A stretch of 37,651 bases of DNA from Nitrosospira multiformis (GTDB lineage Bacteria; Pseudomonadota; Gammaproteobacteria; Burkholderiales; Nitrosomonadaceae), in the NCBI RefSeq assembly GCF_003050865.1, contig NZ_QAOK01000030.1, positions 1 through 37,651 of the forward strand, in the 5' to 3' direction. The notes under the pieces were generated by a model. It ran no database searches. It saw nothing but the letters and a program-made list of their open reading frames with translations, and was not told the DNA's origin. Both the position numbers and the translations under genes were made by a program. This document shows positions 18,369 to 26,800 of the stretch, one piece after another (position 1 is the first letter of the stretch; each line of letters opens with the position of its first letter).

Positions 18369-20810
18369 ATGAACTTCATAGTCCCCTCAAACCCGCGCAC
18401 GATATGGATTATCCTGTCGTTCCTCATTCTGGCCTCTTGCGCCCATCTGCATGGTATCCACCGGGAACCATACCGCTATCTTGTTGATCCATCGATAGTC
18501 CCGTCTCAATCTGAGCTACCAGGGCTTAATGGGGGACCGCCACGTAAGGTAGCGGTGCTCGTGGGACCTACCGGTAGAAAGGATGAGTTCGTCGTGAACG
18601 AGGTGATTTACCGGCCAAGGAATCCACAGGAATTGCAATCCTTCCTGACAGCCTACGGCGGGACAGTCTTGCGCGACGGGAAACCATTCCTGCTGCCGGA
18701 AGTTGCGGCGCGAAATCCCGAGCAGCCCTCGAGTGGATGGTATCTGATCAGAATCGACCCGCAGCGGTCGGGGCTGAACGATCTCGCTACCTCCATGGAG
18801 CGGGGGGGCTCCCGGGGATTGCACGTGTTTTCATCCGAAGATGCGGCCCGATTAGGAGCCCTGTTGGCCCGGGAAAAGGTGCGTAATGGACTGACGATCA
18901 GTCCTAATATTTTGCTGCACCACCACAGGGTGGAGGAGCATCCCGATGGTGCCGGGGGCTTTCTGGATGCCGAACGCTGGTGGTGGATGACAGAAGATGA
19001 CGATCCGAATATGCCGGGCGATCAGGGCCTCTCGATAGGCGTCATTCACGCCTGGCGCTACCTTAGCTATAAAGAAGTCCCCTCCCCCGGTGTCTGGACT
19101 CCACCCATTGTAGCAATCGTGGATAGCGGGTTCGACGTGGACGCCGCCGGAAGACCCATCAACGCCCAACCCGATTTTTTCCCCTCCCGCCCGCTTCAGA
19201 TGGATTTGATTGATTTCGACGGCAGCGCGGACGGCCCCTCACCAAGCGCTCCTTGGCACGGGCAGGAAGTCGCCGCCGTTGCCACGGCGCTGCATGCCAA
19301 CCGGTTTGGTGGTGCGGGCACTGGCAGTCAGATTGCCTGGCCCATGCTCATCCGTATAGATGCGACCGCCTACATGATGGCAGATGCCATCAGGTCCGCG
19401 ACCATTAACGGGGCACAGGTTGTTAATATCAGCATTTCCGGTGGATGTGATGTGTGGGACTGGATATGTGGAATTCCACCCAACGATATTTACGCTGCCA
19501 TGGAAAGCGCCGCCCTCTTCGCGGCGAGCAGCGGGACCATCGTCGTCGCCAACTCGGGAAACGAGGGGGTCAGCCTTGATGATGACGACCGTATCCCCTG
19601 CGAGACGTCCACCGTCATCTGCGTTGGTGGAATCAATCGGGAGGGCTATAACTTGTTTAATTATGGGTCCCCGGTTGATATCTGGGCGCCCAGCGGAATT
19701 GCCTCGACAGTGATTCCAGGACGGGTGGGATTGCAAGGGATGGATGCGATATGTTGTTTCCACGGCACAAGCGCGGCTACTCCGTTCGTTTCCGGCGTCG
19801 TTGCGCTGATGAAGGCACTTGATCCTTCGCTGCCCTGGTTCCGGGTTGAGGAGTACCTGAAGGAAACCGCAAACCCCAGCCCCGATCCGAAAGTACGAGG
19901 CTATATCGATGCGTTCCGTGCGGTCGAGCGTGTCCGCCGAAATATGCCCCCGTCTATTACTATCGATATTCCCCGTGATGGAATCACCATTCCCTATAAC
20001 CGGAATATATATCTGCATGCGAAGGTAGTGGATCCCGAACGGAATAATGATTTTTTCGGTACCGTGGTTTTCACCTCCGATCGGGATGGGGAACTCTGCC
20101 GGACTACGGGATACGTAACCAGTTGCGAAGGCCCGATCCCGAGCTTGGGACCTCATATAATCTCGGCTACCGCTGACGATCAATATGGTGGCATAACCGC
20201 TGCTGCCCCGATTGCTGTAACAGTCATAAACCAGGTTCCTGTCGCGAGTATTATCCTGCCGAACGATGGCGCAACATTTTTTGCCGATCAGATGATCAAC
20301 TTCCGTGGCTACGGATTTGATTGGGACGAATTGATTCCGCCTGCAAATTTAATCTGGACCTCGAGCCTAAATGGTACGCTTGGATCGGGGCAGGAAATTC
20401 AAACACCCTTGAACATTGGAACCCACGCTATCACCCTGACAGCCACAGATTCGTCGGGTCAAAGCGGGCAGGCAAGTATTCTGTTGACGGTTCAGGCAGC
20501 AGCAGGCCATCCTACAGCCCGTATTCTTGCACCCGCGACAGGCACTATGTTCGGGCCGGGTATGGATATCACGTTCCAGGGTGAAGGCACTGATCCCCAG
20601 GAGGGACCACTGCCCGACTCGGCCCTGTTATGGTACTCAGATGTTGATGGATTTCTCGGGATGGGAAGAACGCTAACCAAAGCGCTCAGCGGACCTGCTG
20701 TACCTTGCAACCCTGAGACTGTCCCTCATACGATTACCTTGAAGGTACGGGATAGAGATGGCAATGAGGCAACACATTTCATCCAGGTATGGGTCGGCTA
20801 TATTTGTTAA
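18369..20810 (+). CDS. Subtilisin-like (S8) lipoprotein protease with Ig-like repeats
   Basis: The ATG at 18369 gives 813 residues with a lipoprotein signal: helix IWIILSFLI and lipobox LASC (lipidated Cys24). An upstream ATG at 18303 would bury this signal. The peptidase S8 triad is visible: D252 (VAIVDSGFDVD), H297 (PWHGQEVAAVA) and S468 (FHGTSAATPFVSGVVALMKA). After about residue 530 there are three tandem Ig/cadherin-like domains, each opening with a Pro-x-(x)-I pattern and containing 'ATD', 'SDRDG' or 'DVDG'-type loops. It is probably anchored in the outer membrane facing the periplasm or exterior. No clear Shine-Dalgarno sequence precedes either start. A long N-terminal region (about residues 30-240) may act as a propeptide. 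Confidence 0.88.
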   Translation: MNFIVPSNPRTIWIILSFLILASCAHLHGIHREPYRYLVDPSIVPSQSELPGLNGGPPRKVAVLVGPTGRKDEFVVNEVIYRPRNPQELQSFLTAYGGTVLRDGKPFLLPEVAARNPEQPSSGWYLIRIDPQRSGLNDLATSMERGGSRGLHVFSSEDAARLGALLAREKVRNGLTISPNILLHHHRVEEHPDGAGGFLDAERWWWMTEDDDPNMPGDQGLSIGVIHAWRYLSYKEVPSPGVWTPPIVAIVDSGFDVDAAGRPINAQPDFFPSRPLQMDLIDFDGSADGPSPSAPWHGQEVAAVATALHANRFGGAGTGSQIAWPMLIRIDATAYMMADAIRSATINGAQVVNISISGGCDVWDWICGIPPNDIYAAMESAALFAASSGTIVVANSGNEGVSLDDDDRIPCETSTVICVGGINREGYNLFNYGSPVDIWAPSGIASTVIPGRVGLQGMDAICCFHGTSAATPFVSGVVALMKALDPSLPWFRVEEYLKETANPSPDPKVRGYIDAFRAVERVRRNMPPSITIDIPRDGITIPYNRNIYLHAKVVDPERNNDFFGTVVFTSDRDGELCRTTGYVTSCEGPIPSLGPHIISATADDQYGGITAAAPIAVTVINQVPVASIILPNDGATFFADQMINFRGYGFDWDELIPPANLIWTSSLNGTLGSGQEIQTPLNIGTHAITLTATDSSGQSGQASILLTVQAAAGHPTARILAPATGTMFGPGMDITFQGEGTDPQEGPLPDSALLWYSDVDGFLGMGRTLTKALSGPAVPCNPETVPHTITLKVRDRDGNEATHFIQVWVGYIC

Positions 20811-20888
20811 AAATTATTTGAAATTATCCTGGCGTGCTGACTTGCGCGTCTATTGCTTTCATTTACCGCTTGCTCAGGTATTAATGCT

Positions 20889-21701
20889 TCAATGCACCTT
20901 TACTCGATAGAGAGTTCTGAATCCTCCATTCGGCAAGGGCTCATCCAATACATCGAAAAGTTCCGAAGCGATCAGTAGCCGTTTGAAAGTCGAGTGCCCG
21001 TATCGCTCCTTCATATGTGCTACCTCATCCGACTCATGAATACGTGCAAGCTGACCTGCATCCGCAAGACTGATCCAACCATCAGGGCGAGCCTTTTGTG
21101 TTGCCACCTCTCGCAATAAGGCCACGAGTGGACTATTTTGTAGCCAGGCCAACTCCAACATACGCTCGCCCTCGTTCGAGGCCAGAAAAGCTGCCACCGT
21201 CTCCTTGGCCTGCTGCATGGATTTTGCGACTGACTTGAGGTGCTCGAGCATCGGCAGTACTTTTTCGTACTGTTGATCCAGGTAGGCGGAAGCAGCAGTC
21301 ATCTGTTCGAGTGAGCCTGGATGCCATCGAGGCAGAAAGTGATGGACCAGGTCGTTACGTTCACGCACCATCAGCTCCAGATCGGCGCGCTGGGACTCCA
21401 TGAAGTCGTTGTCGCCCGTAATTGAGAAAATGAACGATATCCATGCTTGCGTGGCATCTTTTGGCTCCTCTATGACCACGCCTGCATCTGACAGGATGCC
21501 GTCGAGGTACTGCTCGCTCAATTTCCCCATCATCTGCCTCTTGATTACTCCCGCCCGTTTCTCGCGACGTTCCACGAGATTAATAGGGGTACCAGCCAAA
21601 CGGTGATTGACGACAAGGAATTTCAGCAATTCCTCGATCTGCTGGAATAGCAGCACATTGCGGCCAACTTTGCGAAGTACCTCGTCGTTTAGTGCCTTCA
21701 T
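20889..21701 (-). CDS. OST-HTH/LOTUS domain protein
   Basis: The C-terminal part of this 270-residue protein (about residues 190-268: LLREVATQKARPDGWISLAD, DEVAHMKERYGHSTFKRLLI, LFDVLDEP) fits the OST-HTH/LOTUS fold, a winged helix found in bacterial and eukaryotic RNA-related proteins. The N-terminal 190 residues are helical and charged (MVRERNDLVHHFLPRW near the middle). The RNxxxH-like RNDLVHH is reminiscent of HEPN-type motifs, but a HEPN assignment is unproven. It converges with the protease gene 78 bp away. A stem-loop with a T-run lies upstream of it. Confidence 0.75.
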   Translation of the reverse strand: MKALNDEVLRKVGRNVLLFQQIEELLKFLVVNHRLAGTPINLVERREKRAGVIKRQMMGKLSEQYLDGILSDAGVVIEEPKDATQAWISFIFSITGDNDFMESQRADLELMVRERNDLVHHFLPRWHPGSLEQMTAASAYLDQQYEKVLPMLEHLKSVAKSMQQAKETVAAFLASNEGERMLELAWLQNSPLVALLREVATQKARPDGWISLADAGQLARIHESDEVAHMKERYGHSTFKRLLIASELFDVLDEPLPNGGFRTLYRVKVH

Positions 21702-21737
21702 GCGCGATAACTACATTTTCCCGTCGGTTTAACTGGC

Positions 21738-21763
21738 GGCTCGCTGATCTGGCTCGCTGATCT
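21738..21763. repeat. 13-bp perfect tandem duplication
   Basis: GGCTCGCTGATCT occurs twice head to tail, 37-62 bp upstream of the LOTUS-protein start codon, so it may alter that gene's promoter. Confidence 0.8.
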
Positions 21764-21841
21764 GACGCCCCGTGAATATGCTTTCTCTGCCGAAATAATA
21801 GTGAGGTGGGGCTGCGGGAGAAATTGATTGCTTCAGACCAT

Positions 21842-21876
21842 GAAAAAGCCCTTGCGTGGATTACGACACAAGGGCT
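21842..21876 (-). terminator. Rho-independent terminator-like stem
   Basis: Read on the minus strand, AGCCCTTG pairs with CAAGGGCT (8 bp, plus a 3-bp inner pairing) and is followed directly by TTTTT. It lies about 150 bp after the stop of the acidic protein gene that ends at 22023. Confidence 0.6.
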
Positions 21877-22022
21877 GAAATTGCCACGCCGTACTCCCGA
21901 AGTTACGGTCGCCCCGGCATCAGATCGTACCGGCGAGGTGATTCATCCTCCAACAGCTAGAAGCTGTAACTCAACAAATATCTGGGACTCATTTTTCAAC
22001 GAATGCATGTTCCCGAAATAAC

Positions 22023-22532
22023 TCAGCAGTTCGAGGATAGATATTGATTTACCTCGGCAATGACTTGATTAGGGTCGGCTGCATAATAGCGCATGTAACC
22101 CCATGTACCGGACGATTCATCGATCTCGTACTCTTCCCAAGAGACGCCTTCCCTATCCTCCAGAATATCTCTGAGGACACCAAGAGCTAAGCCGTACTCG
22201 GCGTCAAGAGCGTCCCCTAAACTATCGCCAGCGTCTCTCGATGCTGTAACTGCCTCTCTTAGTTCTCCATAACTACTGCTTTCGACAAGCGGTGGAGGGA
22301 ATGTTTCATGCTTTAGAATAAAACCGGCTATGGAGTTGAGCATTTCGTCTATGTGTTTACATATTGGACCGGAAACAGTTCCCTCAGTAACTCCAAACGT
22401 TGCCAATACATGCTCGCAGTCCCCTTCAGAATGACAGACCGGGCACTCTGGTTCATAGCTGACATCATTCATTTCTTCGTCATACTCGTCATTCTCGAAT
22501 TCTTCGTCATCTATTTCGTCAATATTTCTCAT
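22023..22532 (-). CDS. Hypothetical acidic protein with Cys/His cluster
   Basis: I do not recognise this 169-residue protein. The first 25 residues are almost wholly acidic (about half Asp/Glu). A likely zinc-binding cluster follows: C30-x2-C33-x5-C39-x-H41 (ECPVCHSEGDCEH). The rest is helical, then a Trp/Tyr-rich C-terminus (WGYMRYYAADPNQVIAEVNQYL). An AGGA lies 9 nt before the ATG. Strong acidity at the N-terminus is seen in DNA-mimic and some antitoxin or immunity proteins, but nothing here proves that. A terminator-like stem lies downstream. Confidence 0.7.
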   Translation of the reverse strand: MRNIDEIDDEEFENDEYDEEMNDVSYEPECPVCHSEGDCEHVLATFGVTEGTVSGPICKHIDEMLNSIAGFILKHETFPPPLVESSSYGELREAVTASRDAGDSLGDALDAEYGLALGVLRDILEDREGVSWEEYEIDESSGTWGYMRYYAADPNQVIAEVNQYLSSNC

Positions 22533-22633
22533 TTACCACGTCCTAAAGACACATCGGTATTTCCAGATTTAAGGCTGTTACCAACCTTTATATTACAGAA
22601 ACCCTACAACAGCCAGAAACCCGACTAATGACC

Positions 22634-22654
22634 AACGGACAAAATATGTCCGTT
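22634..22654. repeat. Palindrome AACGGACA-N5-TGTCCGTT
   Basis: Perfect 8-bp inverted arms around AAATA lie in the intergenic region between the acidic protein and the resolvase. No T-run follows, so a terminator is unlikely. The form suits a recombinase half-site pair or an operator. Confidence 0.55.
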
Positions 22655-22797
22655 AATCCCATATGAAACCCTTGAGGCTGAGTCCAACTCAGGGCGACGA
22701 ATAATTCCAACAGCTTACATCGACCTACGATCCGTCTATGGTTAGACAGATATTACGGGTTTTGGGATTTTTGGCTATTGAACTGAAGTACAGTCGG

Positions 22798-23382
22798 TCA
22801 GGTATCTGCTTTTTCTTCGAGACTTGCGCTTCTCGCATGCGGAATGTGACGGTATAGGGTGGAGGCAGCCACGTTCAACCGGCGGGCAACGGCAGCAACG
22901 GTGAGATCCGAATCCTTGAGCATTGCCTTGGCGACCCGAAGGTCTTTGGCTGAAAGTGAGGGGGGTCTGCCCCCCACACGTCCACGTTCTCGCGCGGCTC
23001 TTAACCCTGCACTGGTTCGCTCTCGAATGACACCACGCTCAAATTCAGCCAGCGCAGCGAAAATATGAAAAACAAGTTTACCGCTAGGTGAACTGGTATC
23101 GATAGGATCGTGCAAGGATTTGAGCCCTATCCCCTGATCCTGGAATGATTCGATCGTTTCAATAAGCTGTTTCATGGAGCGCGCAAGCCGGTCGAGTTTC
23201 CACACTACTAGAGTGTCACCTTTGCGCATGTAGGAAAGTGCAGCTTTAAGTTCTGGCCGGTCCCGCTGTGCGCCTGATGCCTTTTCCTGGAATATTTTCT
23301 CGCATCCCTCTTTAGCCAATGCATCGAGCTGTAGTGCCAGATCCTGCTCTTGAGTGCTTACCCGCGCATAACCAATCTTCAT
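22798..23382 (-). CDS. Serine recombinase (resolvase/invertase family)
   Basis: The 194-residue product starts MKIGYARVSTQEQDLALQLD. Ser9 in the YARVST motif is the catalytic nucleophile. VVWKLDRLARSMKQLI carries the conserved active-site basic residues, and AALAEFERGVIRERTSAGL forms the long E helix. A C-terminal helix-turn-helix (LTVAAVARRLNVAASTLYRHI) binds the site. The start at 23382 is supported by GAGGGAG 5-7 nt upstream; the longer frame to 23418 is not needed. Length equals Tn3-type resolvases. No transposase accompanies it, so it is an orphan plasmid or transposon relic or a resolution enzyme. Confidence 0.93.
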   Translation of the reverse strand: MKIGYARVSTQEQDLALQLDALAKEGCEKIFQEKASGAQRDRPELKAALSYMRKGDTLVVWKLDRLARSMKQLIETIESFQDQGIGLKSLHDPIDTSSPSGKLVFHIFAALAEFERGVIRERTSAGLRAARERGRVGGRPPSLSAKDLRVAKAMLKDSDLTVAAVARRLNVAASTLYRHIPHARSASLEEKADT

Positions 23383-23843
23383 TTCACTCCCTCTTAACGT
23401 TATTCTCCTGAAACTCATTGGGATCTTAATTTATCGGAGGGAATATTTCAAGATATAGTTTTGAGAGATTAAAAGGGGTTAAAAAACTTCCCTTTTTCTA
23501 TTCTCTCTTTTTCTCCTAAAAACGACCGTTTTTAGGAAAGAGCAGAATCCGCATAAAGCAGAGCCTTAAAAATATCCTATAAATAATTACGCGACTCGGA
23601 CAGTTGTTAACGAGAGACGCATCCTCCTGGCATTGAAGCCTGGTGAGATGGTGGGCTAATGCTGTGCTGATAACCATGTCCGCGACTCTTACTAGGCTTA
23701 CGGTTGCAGGCTTCGAGGGTAACTGGTGGAGTTGTCGTCTCAGTTGAAGCCTCATACATGGTCTGCTTATCGATATATCAGATCTAGCAAGTCTTTATTT
23801 CCTATTTGCGGGTCTAGTCCTTTGACATATTAGGGAGCTCGAA
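23383..23843. other. Intergenic region before the giant gene
   Basis: This 461-bp region lies between the divergent resolvase and the 2110-residue gene. It must contain the promoter of the latter, but I cannot assign -35/-10 boxes confidently. It holds the palindrome at 23515-23536. Short minus-strand frames here lack coding character. Confidence 0.5.
23515..23536. repeat. 22-bp palindrome CCTAAAAACG-AC-CGTTTTTAGG
   Basis: Perfect 10-bp arms with a 2-bp centre lie 130 bp upstream of the resolvase start and about 310 bp upstream of the giant gene. It could be a res-type crossover site, an operator or a hairpin. Confidence 0.65.
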
Positions 23844-26800
23844 ATGCGCATTAACTTGTCGCGTTTGACCGGAAACGCTGTATTAAGCGAAAAGCTTTTA
23901 CAAATCAATGGCGACCTGCCGGAAAAAAGTGTGGTCTTCCCCGGCCCTTTCTCTGGTAGCGCAAATATCGAACCGACCGGCTCCCACGCGTTCGACATCG
24001 ATGGAGAGTGGATACACAGCATCGAACTGGACCCAACTGCAGCCCGATTCAACCTGAAGGTGCCTGCACCACTGAAATTTAATGGAGTCATCTATCTCGA
24101 GCTTCATTTGACCTATTCTGCTCAGGCCGATCAATGGACCGTGGAGCTCATGTCAACGGCATGGTTTCACTACAAATTTAACGCCAGGGCGATGCTAGGC
24201 GAATGGCTGATGCACGTTGAGCGACGCGAGCCTCCTGTTCTCAAAGTAAAAGGTCGGCGTGGTTTTCCCATTGATGAATGGGGACTAGTGGTTTCGCCAA
24301 TGAAATGGATTGCAGCTGACGATACCTTCGATCACGTCCTAAACGCCGGTATTTTTGGGGACGTAAACGGGCGCAATAACTTTGTGATTATCCCAGAGTC
24401 GAATACGGGCCGCTTGTATGAAGCATCGGGCGGGCTAAAACTGCTAGGACTGCAAAAGACGGCGCTAGGGTCGAAAGCTGAGGAATGGCGAGTTATACCT
24501 CTTGCCATAGCGTTTCCACTCCACAGGAATGAGCCTTTAGCCATGTGGCGGGGTCTCGTGTCTTGGGCACCAGTGCAAACTAAAAAAGACCAAAAAGACG
24601 ATGGCCGCCTGAAGGCAGAAACTATTCTGGAGATGCTTTGGAACCGGCCAGCCCGGCGTGCCCTGATGGGTGCCCGCATCGAGAACGCCGCGCAGCCTGT
24701 CGTGCCGTTGCCAGTGCTGACAGTGACCGAAATGAACGGCGGCGACAGCCGCGAGAAGCACTTGCCGCTGCTCTTTATTGAAGCGCCTCGCAATGACCTT
24801 ACGGATGAACCGGAGGTACCCCGTCTGCGCAGGGTGTTCTTTTCGGGAAAGTCAGAGGCGATAGAACTGAACGCCAAATTTTACCTGCACGCGAAACTCA
24901 CAAGCGCTCCCGATTTGGACCAGCAGATCCCCATTCTGGAGTTCAGTGGCAAGATAGATAAGCCGCTGCCCCCGATCCCGACCGACGTCGCCAATGTGGG
25001 TGAAACCAAGGAACATCTTCTTGAGGCGCTCACCGCTGCCCTCAACAAAGTAGAAAATGGTGCGAGCGATGATCTCCTTCTCCATTGTGTTGCCGTCGGC
25101 AACGTTACGACGCCGGGCAGTGCTAACGGTTGGATCATTTGGGGATCGTTGCAATTCCAGGTGCCCAGCACCGAGGGACAGCTCCTAGAGTGCTTCGTGC
25201 GAGGCAACTGGACAGCCGACGAGTGCGATCCTTATCCGGAAGTCATCCTGCACATGAAGGGATGCCAGGTGCGAACCTCGGCCAGTTCCGACGCGGCGGA
25301 TCGTGATCTCTCCGCAGCCTTCAGCGTGCAAAGTGGGCTTGAGGACGACCTTCAGCGTGAATCCGACGTGCTGCGCTTCGCGCGGCGCAGGGAGCAGCCT
25401 TCGCGTAAATGCGATATCCGTATCCGACATCGTACGGATCGTGGCCGCGTCGCTGTCAGTCGCGTGGAGGTGTACGCCACCGAGCGCAGCCCTTTTGGGA
25501 ATGAATCTGTCGTCCTGCAACTCCGGCCCTTTTCGGTTGCGGTCGTACAACCGGTGGACATTGATACGGAGACGGGCGAGCTTATCGCCGTGTGGTCCAG
25601 CAATGATCCCGAAGGAGTGCAATGGCGCGTGCCGGATGCAACAACAACCATCACCTTGCCGCCTCAGGCTGTGGGCGAGGCTATGGAACGCGGGGCGCGA
25701 TTCTGGAAGCCGCTAGTTGCGGAAAAGCCGTGGATCGACACGACGAAGCCGATCGCTTACCGCTTCTCACCACCAACGCAACTTGTGGTGCGCCCGTCGG
25801 TACGTGAGCGCCGCTACAACAAGTCGCCAGCGAACTTCTCTGCACTGCTTGCCGATGCGAAGGTGGAATCCTTCACCACCGAGACGATATATCCGATCCA
25901 GGCGAAGTTCGAGGTGTCGATGCTTGGCCTTCCCGACATCCGCATTCGCGAAACCGGCTCCATGCTCGGCCGCCCCGCCGAGAACCTGCCGCCGCCGATC
26001 GACGTGCAGGAAGGCACCGAAGACCCGAACGCCAAGGAGCGTTGGTTTCGCGGCATCTTTGCTTCCGAAATCGCCACCTATGCTACCAACATGGTTGCCT
26101 CTGAGACTGTGATCATTCGTGATCATGTGGTTGACATCCGTAATCGGCAAGTCGCGGCGAAGGCAAGCTTCGAGGCTAGGCTCGCGGAATACCACGTGTA
26201 CGACCCGTGGGTCGCGGACGGGAGGCTCGGGTTGTCAGAGGGGCTCGCTTTTCGCCTTCGCGACACGCGGTATGGTGCGCGGCCGCTGCTCAATCCCTTG
26301 CCCCACTGGAAGGTGGACAAGGGAACGCAGACGCAGATCGACAATAATGACCTGCTTCCGGCGCAAAAGGAAACGATCCACGTCGCGGATGACATGCCCG
26401 CCGGGCCGCGGTTCCTAAGCGAGACAGGCGACTGGGCCGATGTGGATCCGGATGGCGCTTTCGTGGGTGGCATCGTGCACACAATGGAGTTCCCGTCAGA
26501 GCTGGTGGCGGTGCTGCGTAACCCCGTCGCGACGAGGGGCCGCATCGAGAACCTCACATTCACCGCGCTAGGCGCGAACGCGCACACGGCCGTGGCATTC
26601 GATGAGGGGCGCACGATCTTCGTCGGCGAGACGTCCTACGGACAGCTAAGCCGCCTCATTAAGATCCGCATCGGGCGCGTCGCAGTGTTGTGGAACCGCG
26701 CGCGGCACGTGATCGTGTACGAGCGCACGACGGTGCCAAGCGCGCAATTCGCGACAGAGCAGGAAATCGGTGCCGTGAAGTCGCGCGGCTGGCCGATTCT

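Larger units (their letters stand above)
21702..22022. other. Intergenic region with tandem duplication and terminator
   Basis: This 321-bp region separates two minus-strand genes. It holds a perfect 13-bp tandem duplication (21738-21763) and a minus-strand terminator-like stem (21842-21876). A 71-codon plus-strand frame here has no supporting features. Confidence 0.55.

Noticed and set aside
21806-22021. 71-codon plus-strand open frame
   Set aside because: It spans a terminator stem, has no ribosome site or motif, and looks like chance.
23516-23755. Small minus-strand frames upstream of the giant gene
   Set aside because: Composition is random-looking, and one runs through the 22-bp palindrome. 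No support for coding.
23822-23827. TTGACA hexamer before the giant gene
   Set aside because: It lies directly before the ribosome site with no room for a -10 and a start site.
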